Of a DNA stretch of 42,397 nt, positions 9,828 through 16,975 are shown piece after piece. The stretch's first letter is position 1. Each line of letters begins with the position of its first letter. The stretch comes from Acidobacteriaceae bacterium (GTDB lineage Bacteria; Acidobacteriota; Terriglobia; Terriglobales; Acidobacteriaceae), in the NCBI GenBank assembly GCA_003139095.1, contig PLHW01000023.1, positions 1 through 42,397 on the forward strand, given 5' to 3'. The position numbers and the translations under genes were made by a program. A model generated the notes under the pieces. It had not been told where the DNA came from. It was given only the letters and a program-made list of their open reading frames with translations, and ran no database searches.

Positions 9828-11153
9828 TCATAGAATCTGCGCCGCGGCGTCGCGCAACAACTTTTCCAAGTCGCAGCCCGCCGGCACTCCGCCCTGCGCG
9901 AAATCACGGCTGCCGCCGCCGCGTCCGCCCACAGCCGCCAGCGCCTGCTTCAGCAACGCGCCCATATCGCCCGTCCCGCCCGGCGTCTGCGCAAATACCA
10001 CGCCCGGCGGATTCACCGTGCTCCCAACCAGCGCGACGATGCCCGCGCCAGCCCGCACGGCTTTCTGCGCAAACAATTTCGCAAAGCCCGCGTCGCGATC
10101 GGCAAACACGCGTGTGATGACGATGCGCTCAGCCGGAGCCACCGCACCGGAAGGCTCAGATGACCCGATGCCCCGATCACCCGATGACCCGATTCCTCTT
10201 ACCGCCGCCCGCGCCATCACCTCCGCCAATTCCTCCAGCGCCTCATCCCTCTGCCGCCGCCAGCCCTTCGACTCCTCGAACGTCTTCCGAATCATCTCCG
10301 GAACATCGCCCATCTGCGCCGAAAAAAGTGCTGCCGCCTCGGTCAAAGCCGCGAAGTCGCGCCGCGCCGCCGCCACTGCCCGCCCGCCGCAAACAAACTC
10401 CACGCGCACGCCCTGCCGCGTCTTCTCGGACTTGCGCAGCAGAATCGCTCCAATCTGCCCGGTGGCGCCCACGTGCGTTCCGCCGCACGCCGACAAATCA
10501 AAATCCGTCACCTCAATCAGCCGCAACTCATCCCGCTCCGCCGGAGGCAGCTTCCGCAAGCCCAGTTTCTCCGCCTCCTCGCGCCGCACATACCGAATCC
10601 GCACTGGTCGGTTCGCCGCCACAATCTCGTTCGCCCGCTTCTCCGCCTTCTCGACCTGCGCCGCAGTCAGCGCCGCCGCCGCCAAATCAATCGAGCAATA
10701 ATCCTCCCCCATGTGAAACGAAACCGTCGGCATTTGATACAGCTCGATGAACGCGGCCGAAAGCACATGCTGCCCCGTGTGCTGCTGCATGTGGTCGCGC
10801 CGCCGCCCCGCGTCAATGCTGCCATGCACGGCCGCGCCGATCGAGAAACGACCGTCCGCGCCCGTCCGCGAGTGCGCCTCCGCGCCAGTCAAGGCCGGAG
10901 TCTCCAGGTAATGCACCACGCGCCCATCCTCCGCCTCAACCACTTCGGCAACGCGCACGCGCTCGCCCACCACGGTAATCCATCCCGTATCGTGAACCTG
11001 TCCGCCGCTAGTAGGATAAAAAGCCGTCTCGCGCAGAATCAAAGCCGGCCGTGAACCCGCGCCCGCCTCGGAGCCAGACATATCCGAAATTTCTTCGACG
11101 GCGGAGTCAAACTCCAGCAACTCAGGCTGATCGTAATAAAGCCGCGTAGTCAT
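9828..11153 (-). CDS. Alanyl-tRNA editing protein (AlaX-L type, DHHA1 domain)
   Basis: The protein (441 residues) combines an N-terminal alanyl-tRNA-synthetase editing domain with a C-terminal DHHA1 domain. These proteins hydrolyse Ser-tRNA(Ala) or Gly-tRNA(Ala) in the cytoplasm. The FYPTSGGQ motif lies near residue 45. The zinc ligands are in HTGQH and CGGTH, and glycine-rich GGRGGG stands near the C-terminus as in AlaRS. A short linker rich in GIGSS, about residues 320-336, is encoded by a tandem DNA repeat. The start ATG is at 11153. It lies directly downstream of the SRP RNA gene on the same strand. Confidence 0.9.
   Translation of the reverse strand: MTTRLYYDQPELLEFDSAVEEISDMSGSEAGAGSRPALILRETAFYPTSGGQVHDTGWITVVGERVRVAEVVEAEDGRVVHYLETPALTGAEAHSRTGADGRFSIGAAVHGSIDAGRRRDHMQQHTGQHVLSAAFIELYQMPTVSFHMGEDYCSIDLAAAALTAAQVEKAEKRANEIVAANRPVRIRYVRREEAEKLGLRKLPPAERDELRLIEVTDFDLSACGGTHVGATGQIGAILLRKSEKTRQGVRVEFVCGGRAVAAARRDFAALTEAAALFSAQMGDVPEMIRKTFEESKGWRRQRDEALEELAEVMARAAVRGIGSSGDRGIGSSEPSGAVAPAERIVITRVFADRDAGFAKLFAQKAVRAGAGIVALVGSTVNPPGVVFAQTPGGTGDMGALLKQALAAVGGRGGGSRDFAQGGVPAGCDLEKLLRDAAAQIL
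10159..10193 (-). repeat. Short tandem repeat inside the editing-protein gene
   Basis: Imperfect copies of an 11-bp unit near GATGACCCGAT occur in tandem and encode a GIGSS-GDRGIGSS linker between the editing and DHHA1 domains. The reading frame is kept. It looks like an in-frame expansion tolerated in a flexible linker. Confidence 0.7.
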
Positions 11154-11218
11154 GATGAAAGGCTAAGAGGAAGTCGGAAGAAGGGCAAGAAGGTTTTAGA
11201 TCGCCAGATGATGAAAAA

Positions 11219-11326
11219 AGCCAGGCACCGGCGCTCCACTGCACACGAAAGAGCCCGTTACCGTTGCTTCCTTCCGGACCTGGCGGGGTTGGCGGGAAAA
11301 CGTCGCGCGGAACCGATGCCTGACCC
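11219..11326 (-). ncRNA. ffs: Signal recognition particle RNA (4.5S, small bacterial type)
   Basis: On the minus strand the hallmark apical loop GGTCCGGAAGGAAGCA is present, near 11262-11280. The RNA ends pair: CAGGCATCGG at the 5' side (around 11322-11313) with CCGGTGCCTG at the 3' side (around 11231-11222), allowing one G-U pair. The length of about 105 nt fits the small bacterial SRP RNA without Alu domain. It works with Ffh in membrane targeting. The exact ends are estimated from the pairing. Confidence 0.93.
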
Positions 11327-11401
11327 TTCATACTATCAAGAAAATCAACTGCCTCGCACGGCCGCAGATCGCCGCTTTGCATTTACCTAGCCGCGAAACA
11401 G

Positions 11402-11430
11402 GAGAAGGCCGGCTCAATACCGGCCTTCTC
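11402..11430. terminator. Perfect 11-bp hairpin downstream of the frameshifted secreted gene
   Basis: GAGAAGGCCGG (11402-11412) and CCGGCCTTCTC (11420-11430) enclose the loop CTCAATA. It lies 51 bp beyond the minus-strand stop at 11481 and upstream of the SRP RNA. The T tail is weak on either strand. Confidence 0.65.
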
Positions 11431-11480
11431 GTTCGTCGCCCCACGCTTTCGCTCCGCGTCAGGGCTTGCTTGAGTGGGGC

Positions 11481-12155
11481 TTATTTAAGTTCCATCCAAA
11501 AAACGTCGCACCTTGGAACTATGTTTCCCTTTTTGTCATGCGTGTGGCCTAACGGGAAGGGATCAGGGGTTCCGTCGGAATCCATGTCAGAGGTGAAAAC
11601 AATACCACGGCCATCTTCTGAAACCGTTCCCTTTGCGTTTGCGCAGGTGTAAAACGGTGACGTGTCTGAGTTGCCGGTTTGGCCAAATCTCCAAGCCTCA
11701 TTGTCGGCATATTCCGTGGGGTCTGCGGAGATGCCGATAATCTCGTCCTGACCCCACTGGGAATATTGTTGGACTGGCGGGTGCGTCGTGGTTGTAAGGA
11801 TGACTGGGTAGATATCGACGCCTTGATATTCCGGCGGAAGGCCCGCGCCTTCGTTGGCGGGAATGTTGAGCCAGCTCGCGTGCTCGTCAAATCCACTCGG
11901 TGGGTAGTCGGTGAGAAGCGGGCCGATGATGCTGTTGTTGGGGTTCGCGAGAGGGTGCAGCAGCATAAACGATCCGGGTGCTTTGCCAGAAGCCCGGTCA
12001 AAAAAGCCCGCAGCAGGATGTCCGCCGCAATTAACGGTGCATGGGCGAGCGTGGTTCGTGCCAATTTCCCATATAAACGCGCTAGGGCACGCCGGTCCGG
12101 GGTTGCAACTGTTGTTCGTCGGCTCTATAGTGAAAAATGCCCCATTTCTAGTCAT
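11481..12155 (-). CDS. C-terminal half of a frameshifted secreted protein
   Basis: This 224-residue frame has no signal peptide. It continues the sense of the preceding gene: the upstream frame ends FKIHDGA-stop and this frame opens MTRNGAFFTIEP. Adding one base to the GGGG run at 12158-12155 (minus strand) would join them as HDG-G-MTRNG. Segments such as DEIIGIS and SEDGRGIVFTSDMDSDG resemble blades of a beta-propeller. ATGA overlaps the upstream stop, so translational coupling is formally possible. More likely it is the distal part of one gene broken by a 1-bp deletion or a sequencing error. The function is unknown. Confidence 0.6.
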   Translation of the reverse strand: MTRNGAFFTIEPTNNSCNPGPACPSAFIWEIGTNHARPCTVNCGGHPAAGFFDRASGKAPGSFMLLHPLANPNNSIIGPLLTDYPPSGFDEHASWLNIPANEGAGLPPEYQGVDIYPVILTTTTHPPVQQYSQWGQDEIIGISADPTEYADNEAWRFGQTGNSDTSPFYTCANAKGTVSEDGRGIVFTSDMDSDGTPDPFPLGHTHDKKGNIVPRCDVFWMELK

Positions 12156-13033
12156 GCCCCGTCGTGTATTTTGAATGACGGAAGTGCAGTGCCATTGCCA
12201 TCGTCCAGGGCACTAAGGCTTTGGCCGCTAAATCCCCAAGCTTGCCCGGTCACGGTATTGATGCTTGCACAGCCTCCCGGTACAAGTTTGACGGGTTCTT
12301 TGTAGGCGAGGGCCCACTGGCCGTTGTCCTGGCCTTGGTCGGAAAGGGCAGTGCCCCACGTGTGGTACATTCCCAGAACAGTGTTTGTTGGTATCGCCGT
12401 TCCCCATGTGCCCGACCAGTTGGGTTGGTACCCTTGCAGGCCGGGGCAGTTGGCGAGGTCATAGATGTCGGGCGGATTTGTATTGATACTCGTCCAACAA
12501 CAATCTATCGACGTCCACTTCTGAATCCTGGTATGGTTTACCCTCGCATAGATAATCCCAGCGTTCGATTCGTCGAACATCAGGTCGGCCGAGAGATTCG
12601 AACTCTGTGTTGTTGCCGAGGGGGCTGCGATGTCAAATTTAATTATCGCGGATCCTCCATTTGTCGATTTTGCGATGATGTATCGAACTGAGTTGTTGAG
12701 TATCGACGAAATGTTATCTCTTTGATTGTCGTCGGTTTGTGTCGCAGGGCTCTGGGCATCGGTGTCTGGAACCTGAATAGCGTCGCCGCCAGGGAATACG
12801 GTAGCGTCCGTTAATCGCCAGATGCAGATTCCGTTGTAGCCGGTGACCGGGTCGTTGGAAAAACACCATTTTTTCCCCATTCCTGTGCTGCCGCCCCACA
12901 CGCTGCCCGGAACCACTGGACCTGGCGTGTAGTTGCTGTCTGTTCTTGCGACCGAATAGTCCATGTAAGGTTGTGCGCTAAGTGTGGTTGAGAGGAGGAC
13001 TGCCAAGCAAAACGTAATCAACAAGCCTTTCAT
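12152..13033 (-). CDS. N-terminal half of a frameshifted secreted protein
   Basis: This 293-residue frame begins with a clear signal peptide (MKGLLITFCLAVLLSTTLSA) and ends in KIHDGA. GGAGAG six bases before the ATG at 13033 is a good ribosome binding site. The mature part has several cysteines and Asn/Thr/Gly-rich segments, as in exported acidobacterial propeller-like proteins, but no motif I can name. With the frame at 11481-12155 it would form a secreted protein of about 518 residues. The DNA is somewhat less GC-rich than its neighbours, so a recent arrival is possible. Confidence 0.65.
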   Translation of the reverse strand: MKGLLITFCLAVLLSTTLSAQPYMDYSVARTDSNYTPGPVVPGSVWGGSTGMGKKWCFSNDPVTGYNGICIWRLTDATVFPGGDAIQVPDTDAQSPATQTDDNQRDNISSILNNSVRYIIAKSTNGGSAIIKFDIAAPSATTQSSNLSADLMFDESNAGIIYARVNHTRIQKWTSIDCCWTSINTNPPDIYDLANCPGLQGYQPNWSGTWGTAIPTNTVLGMYHTWGTALSDQGQDNGQWALAYKEPVKLVPGGCASINTVTGQAWGFSGQSLSALDDGNGTALPSFKIHDGA

Positions 13034-13312
13034 AGGGTCTCTCCTTTACTACATCGGTTGATCGGTCTCCTTGTGGGTTAGGTTGTTTGGTTGGGTGTGG
13101 AACAACGATCAACGAACTCAAAATTACGCCAGTTTCGCTGTGGCACGCACGCGCTCGGGTATCGTCCTAATCTGCCTTCAGGTGGAGAGGAAATGACGAC
13201 GAGCTTCTCTTCGACCGGGAGTGTGTTCACTTTGTCCTTGCCTCTCTGGCGAAGGCAAGCCAAAATGAGCATTGAGGGCTAGCATTTCGGCTTGCCGAAG
13301 TTGCTGGTTCAA

Positions 13313-13345
13313 GGGCCGTTAGAGATTGGCGTCTCTAGCGGTCCC
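13313..13345. terminator. Hairpin downstream of the GloVer-repeat gene
   Basis: GGGCCGTTAGAGA (13313-13325) pairs with TCTCTAGCGGTCCC (13332-13345) with one bulge and one G-U pair, around TTGGC. It lies 36 bp past the stop of the minus-strand gene at 13381. The remainder of the 13034-13380 gap holds nothing I can identify. Confidence 0.55.
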
Positions 13346-13380
13346 CCTTGTTTGCGCTCGTGGTGGGTTGCGGCCCCCTC

Positions 13381-14616
13381 CTACGGTATAAGTTCAAACA
13401 CTACGCCCCAGTTGTAGGTTCCGCCGAGGACGGCGGTACCATAGAGATTTCCCGTCTGCGGATTCCAAGTCAATCCCGCAGAGGGATAATACCCATCCGC
13501 TCCGCCAGCGAAAGAGTGAAGGACAGTTTCCCGCCACTTGCCGTGCTTGGTTGTCGGTGGCGAAAGCTCGAATACTGTGCCGCAGCCGTGGGCTTTGCCG
13601 CTAACGCACTGGCCAGTACCGCCGATCTCCGTCGTTCCGTAAAGATTGCCTGTGCTCTCATCCAGAAGCAGACCGGCATAGGGCCAGGCGCCGTCGCCTT
13701 TCTTGGCGCCCTTGAACCTGTAGATCACTTTCTCCACGCCGCCCGCGGTCACCTCGAAGACCACGCCGTGGTTAGAACTTCCGCCGAAGAGAGTCGTGCC
13801 GAACAGGTTCCCCTGCGCATCCATGACTAGTCCCGGATTTCCCGGGCCCGGCTCGCATCCGTCTCCGCGGTGTCCGGTAAAAGCGTAGAGCGTGGTTTCT
13901 ACCCCAGCGGGAGTCACCTCAAACACCATCCCGCAACCCAAAGGGGACGAGGGATCCATTCCGTAGAGATTCCTCGTCTTCCCATCCTGTACTAATTTGC
14001 CCTCGGGCGTGCTCCCAGACGTTCCCGGCGCGCCGAAGCTATAAACGACACTTTCCGATCCGGTCGCCGTTATCTTATAAACGGCGCCCGCATCCCCATA
14101 AGCGCCACCGGCCACCGTGACTCCGTAGAAATCGCCGGTGTTCGGATCCTGAATCAAGCCGGAATCCGGTTGCTTCCCGTCGACTCCGCCTGTGAAGCTA
14201 TAAAGCACCGTTTCGGTCCCATTTGGATCAATCTGGAATACGGTGCCGTCGGGACCCCCATGAACTCCCCCGCCACCAGTTGTTCCGAACAGATTCCCCT
14301 TTGAATCGAGCAGCACGTCTATGGGCCCAGCGCCGTCGGGGCTATTAGTGAAGCTATGAAGAACGCGCTCGACGCCAATCGGCGTAAGCTCAAACACGGT
14401 TCCGCAGCCTGGATACTGGCAGCCACCGGAGCCCCCGCCGCCAGTAACGCCATAAAGATTGCCTGTAGAGGGGTCCAGCGTCACAGGCGCCTGAGGCCAC
14501 TCCCCATCCGGGGCGCCACTGAAGCTGTACAGCACGCTATAGGTTTGCGCCGCCGCCAGCGCAGCGGACGCGAGCAAAAGCGCCAATACCCAACCTTTCC
14601 TGCGGTATGAGTTCAT
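13381..14616 (-). CDS. Secreted GloVer tandem-repeat protein
   Basis: The 411-residue protein has a signal peptide (hydrophobic residues about 8-24, ending AAAQ). Then follow seven to eight repeats of about 45-50 residues. They share VLYSF-(S/T)-G-x-DG, a Gly/Pro stretch, D-x-(S/T)GNLYG-(T/V)T-xxGG and GTVFELTP. This is the choice-of-anchor tandem repeat of Gloeobacter/Verrucomicrobia type (TIGR03803), probably propeller-like and extracellular. The ATG at 14616 has a perfect GGAGGA seven bases before it; the 50-residue upstream extension lacks family similarity. No C-terminal anchor is obvious. Role unknown; such proteins are common at the surface of acidobacteria. Confidence 0.88.
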   Translation of the reverse strand: MNSYRRKGWVLALLLASAALAAAQTYSVLYSFSGAPDGEWPQAPVTLDPSTGNLYGVTGGGGSGGCQYPGCGTVFELTPIGVERVLHSFTNSPDGAGPIDVLLDSKGNLFGTTGGGGVHGGPDGTVFQIDPNGTETVLYSFTGGVDGKQPDSGLIQDPNTGDFYGVTVAGGAYGDAGAVYKITATGSESVVYSFGAPGTSGSTPEGKLVQDGKTRNLYGMDPSSPLGCGMVFEVTPAGVETTLYAFTGHRGDGCEPGPGNPGLVMDAQGNLFGTTLFGGSSNHGVVFEVTAGGVEKVIYRFKGAKKGDGAWPYAGLLLDESTGNLYGTTEIGGTGQCVSGKAHGCGTVFELSPPTTKHGKWRETVLHSFAGGADGYYPSAGLTWNPQTGNLYGTAVLGGTYNWGVVFELIP

Positions 14617-15231
14617 AATTCCTCCAATGCTCTCACTCCTTGTTTCGCCTGCGATGCGAGCCATGCGAATCACTTCCCCGGCCCCCGGCAAATTCCGGCA
14701 GGAATTCTCTGACTTCCTGTTTGCGCAGACGGCAGATGTCAGGAGTTGGTTTAGGAGCGTCGCCAAACGCGAAGCGGGTCAATCGCCCACCTCCCTATGG
14801 TCTTCGGTTCGCCCCCTCAGGAAACCAAAAACCCTAACTATAAAATCTTGGGAACTATCTTTAGACAAGTTACAAACGGTGTCAAGCCAAAAGACGCAAA
14901 TCACGCCAATGCGTGATAGATATCACACATCGACTGTCATAACTCAGCGGGCCGCCCACTTTAATATTTCGTCTTCATATAGTTACACACTGATGTCAAG
15001 TTGAAACAGCATTGTGAATAACACGTTAATAATGTAAATCATAACGTCCATCGCGCTCATCCTATGCCGCTAATAAGCTGCCAATGATCACCAGTAAGTA
15101 AGTCAAAGGCCAGCGCTGTAATCACAATCCCACCCGAGGCATAACACTCTGGGCCGCAGTTTCGCGCGGGAGCGCGACCACAAAACCATTTTGCGTACGA
15201 TCCAACATCCATCTCGCTCGCCAGAAATTCC
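14617..15231. other. AT-rich intergenic region with a CRP/FNR-like palindrome
   Basis: No gene is visible here. The sequence is clearly AT-richer than the neighbours and forms the upstream region of the minus-strand GloVer gene. It contains the overlapping GTGAT/ATCAC palindromes listed separately. I see no ORF with a plausible start and ribosome binding site and no RNA gene. Confidence 0.6.
14900..14926. promoter_or_regulatory. Overlapping GTGAT/ATCAC palindromes (CRP/FNR-type site candidate)
   Basis: ATCACGC-CAAT-GCGTGAT (14900-14917) is a perfect inverted repeat. It overlaps GTGA-TAGATA-TCAC (14913-14926), which has the half-site and six-base spacing of a CRP-family operator. The nearest gene it could control is the GloVer gene starting at 14616, about 285 bp away. 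Confidence 0.4.
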
Positions 15232-15690
15232 TTGACTTAGCCGCTCGCAAAGCCAGACGATAAACGTAGGACACACAAAGTGCTCGACAGATTTGTTCTT
15301 TGAAAAAATGGGGTTGGAGTCACGGGTCCGTGTGACGGAGGCAAGGGGAACCCCACAAGGGGTTGAAAAATAGGCTCTAACTCCTTATTCCGGAATACTT
15401 TACGTATAAGTATTTATTCCTGAATACTTTGCAGCCAACACCCCGAGGAAACTCTATTTTCCGACCGTTAACTCCAATGTCCTCAAGACTTTGCCTCTAA
15501 GTCTCTATTTCTCAAGACTTTGGCTGGCATAAAATCGCAAAATTGCGGAAAATCGAACCTAACTGCAACTCAGCAAAAGAGTTGTAATAACTAAGTTCAA
15601 GTCTTTATTTTTGAATACTTTGAGAACCAACTTACTCTAAGTCGCTGACTCCATTAGACAGGGGCAGGAGGGGAGAGGGGAGGGGGGGTA
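15232..15690. repeat. Large intergenic element, copy A: phased 17-bp motif array with G-rich tail
   Basis: The head is TTGACTTA (15232), then CACACA--GTGC (15272) and CTTTGA (15298). Five 17-bp motifs of the form TATTYYYSAAKACTTTG follow, at 15386, 15415, 15477, 15506 and 15606; the copies at 15386 and 15477 are degenerate. A near-palindrome CGCAAAATTGCG lies between the last two (about 15537-15548). The element ends in ATTAGACAGGGGCAGG and a purine tract with five G runs up to 15690. Copy B (28044-28525) has the same parts at nearly the same distances. No ORF. It could be a non-coding RNA gene, a protein-binding array or a non-autonomous mobile element. Confidence 0.75.
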
Positions 15691-15704
15691 TCCCGGCTGT
15701 TCAG

Positions 15705-16367
15705 CTACCGCACCACCAGCACCTCGCGAATATTATCCCGCGCCAGAAAAAACTTAATCGACGCAAAATCGCGAAACAGGTTCTCGATGTGCCGGTTATT
15801 AAACACCCGTTGCAGCCGCGGCGAGCGCTTCTCCGCCTGCCCCGGCACCGCAAATCGAATCTCCTGCATGTCCAGCATGTCGGTGCCGGTCACGTGATAG
15901 CGATAGCACGTCGAGTCCGGCCCCGCGTCGCGCGTGTGAAAAAATGCCAGCAGCAGTCCGCCCGGCTTCATCACCGACCACAGCCGGTCGATCGTCGGCT
16001 TCACCAGGCTCTCTTCCATATAGTCGGGCAGGTTCCAGCACAGCACGATATCGAAATGCGCGTTCGGATAGACCAGATTTTCCTCGAGGAATTTCTTGCT
16101 GTCGATCGTCGCCTTGCCCGCGCTGTCCAGCGTGCGCAGCGCCGGATCAAGCGAAGCACGCAGCAGGTCCTCGCTGTAATTCTTATGCCCGTTGTCGGTG
16201 AAATAGCGAATGTTGTTCGCCGAGGTCGCGCCCACGTCGAGCACGCACAATCCCTCCTGCGAATTCAAAACGCGCGAGATTTCTCCCACGCCGCTCGAAC
16301 GGCGGCTCAGTTTCTGCTTCGGCGCGGATTCCTCCGCTCGCTTCGAAGAGCCCCAAAAGAATTTCAT
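15705..16367 (-). CDS. Class I SAM-dependent methyltransferase-like protein
   Basis: The 220-residue protein has a Rossmann methyltransferase fold by pattern: VLDVGATSANNIRYF near residue 43 in the place of motif I, an FDIVLCWN motif IV near residue 107, and VMKPGGLLLAFFH near residue 135. Motif I lacks the usual GxGxG (GATSANN instead), so SAM binding may be altered. The first 25 residues are basic and polar. The substrate is unknown. It lies 74 bp from the bactofilin gene on the same strand and could be co-transcribed. The stop is 15 bp from the G-rich end of the large intergenic element. Confidence 0.75.
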   Translation of the reverse strand: MKFFWGSSKRAEESAPKQKLSRRSSGVGEISRVLNSQEGLCVLDVGATSANNIRYFTDNGHKNYSEDLLRASLDPALRTLDSAGKATIDSKKFLEENLVYPNAHFDIVLCWNLPDYMEESLVKPTIDRLWSVMKPGGLLLAFFHTRDAGPDSTCYRYHVTGTDMLDMQEIRFAVPGQAEKRSPRLQRVFNNRHIENLFRDFASIKFFLARDNIREVLVVR

Positions 16368-16441
16368 TCGGTTAGAAAAACGGCGCTAACGCCGGGGTGC
16401 AACTCGGCGCCGCGGCCAAATTCACCCTGCATCCCAGCGCG

Positions 16442-16804
16442 CTACGACGTCGCGGTTCCCTTCCCTGCTTCCTTCTGGATGTCAACTTTTCCCTTTAAAA
16501 ATGCGCCTTCTTCAATGGCGATACGCTGCGTGGTCACGTCGCCCGTCACCACCGCCGACTTGCGCAGGTCCAGCCGGTCTGACGCGATCAGGCTTCCCTC
16601 CACCTTGCCCAGCACCACAATCGACTTCGCATTCACGCTCGCCTTCACTCTTCCGTTCGGTCCGACGGTCAAACTGTGGCTCCGCAGGTCGATGTTGCCT
16701 TCGACTTCGCCGTCGATATATAGATCCTCTGATCCCGATACGTCTCCCTTGATAACGACTGACCTGCCTATGTTCGCCAGTTCATTATTCTGCGGAGCAT
16801 CCAT
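16442..16804 (-). CDS. Bactofilin
   Basis: A polymer-forming cytoskeletal protein of the bactofilin (DUF583) family, about 120 residues. The core shows the repeating right-handed beta-helix pattern: VIKGDVSGSEDLYIDG, VEGNIDLRSHSLTVG, GRVKASVNAKSIVVLG, KVEGSLIASDRLDL and VTGDVTTQRIAIEEGAFLKG. The tails are short and polar, as usual. The start is either the ATG at 16804 (GAGGTC seven bases upstream) or the ATG at 16816, which adds four residues. Bactofilins form filaments at the membrane and organise cell shape or polarity. Confidence 0.92.
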   Translation of the reverse strand: MDAPQNNELANIGRSVVIKGDVSGSEDLYIDGEVEGNIDLRSHSLTVGPNGRVKASVNAKSIVVLGKVEGSLIASDRLDLRKSAVVTGDVTTQRIAIEEGAFLKGKVDIQKEAGKGTATS

Positions 16805-16975
16805 CGTTGACCTCATTCCCTCGCGCCACCTGAGCGCGAATTATTGATTGTAAATCATTGGCTGGCTGCCGCGCCGTGAGAGTCCAATGGAACTTATTGT
16901 GCCAAAGCAGTTTACAGGGCGCCTCCGGCAACTCTCGAAAAGCAACGCGAGACTTGCTAGCATCGTCTAAACAAC

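Noticed and set aside
9286-10701. A 471-residue plus-strand ORF opposite the kinase and AlaX-like genes
   Set aside because: It is a shadow of two well-supported minus-strand genes in a GC-rich region; the composition is Arg/Pro/Ser-rich and no domain is seen.
13091-13282. A 63-residue plus-strand ORF in the gap before the GloVer gene
   Set aside because: No ribosome binding site, no recognisable motif, and it lies between two minus-strand genes with a terminator-like hairpin; composition looks non-coding.
15232-15264. A sigma-70 promoter at the head of the element (TTGACT with GATAAA)
   Set aside because: The best -10 candidates are 18-21 bases away and differ between the two copies; the conserved spacing is noted as a finding, but a standard promoter is not claimed.
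15349-15364. AACCCC-ACAA-GGGGTT hairpin within element copy A
   Set aside because: It is not found at the matching place in copy B and has no T run, so it is not treated as a shared terminator.
15386-15622. The phased motif array read as a CRISPR array
   Set aside because: Repeats are only 17 bp, degenerate and unevenly spaced (29, 62, 29, 100), the spacers are not of one length and no cas genes are present.
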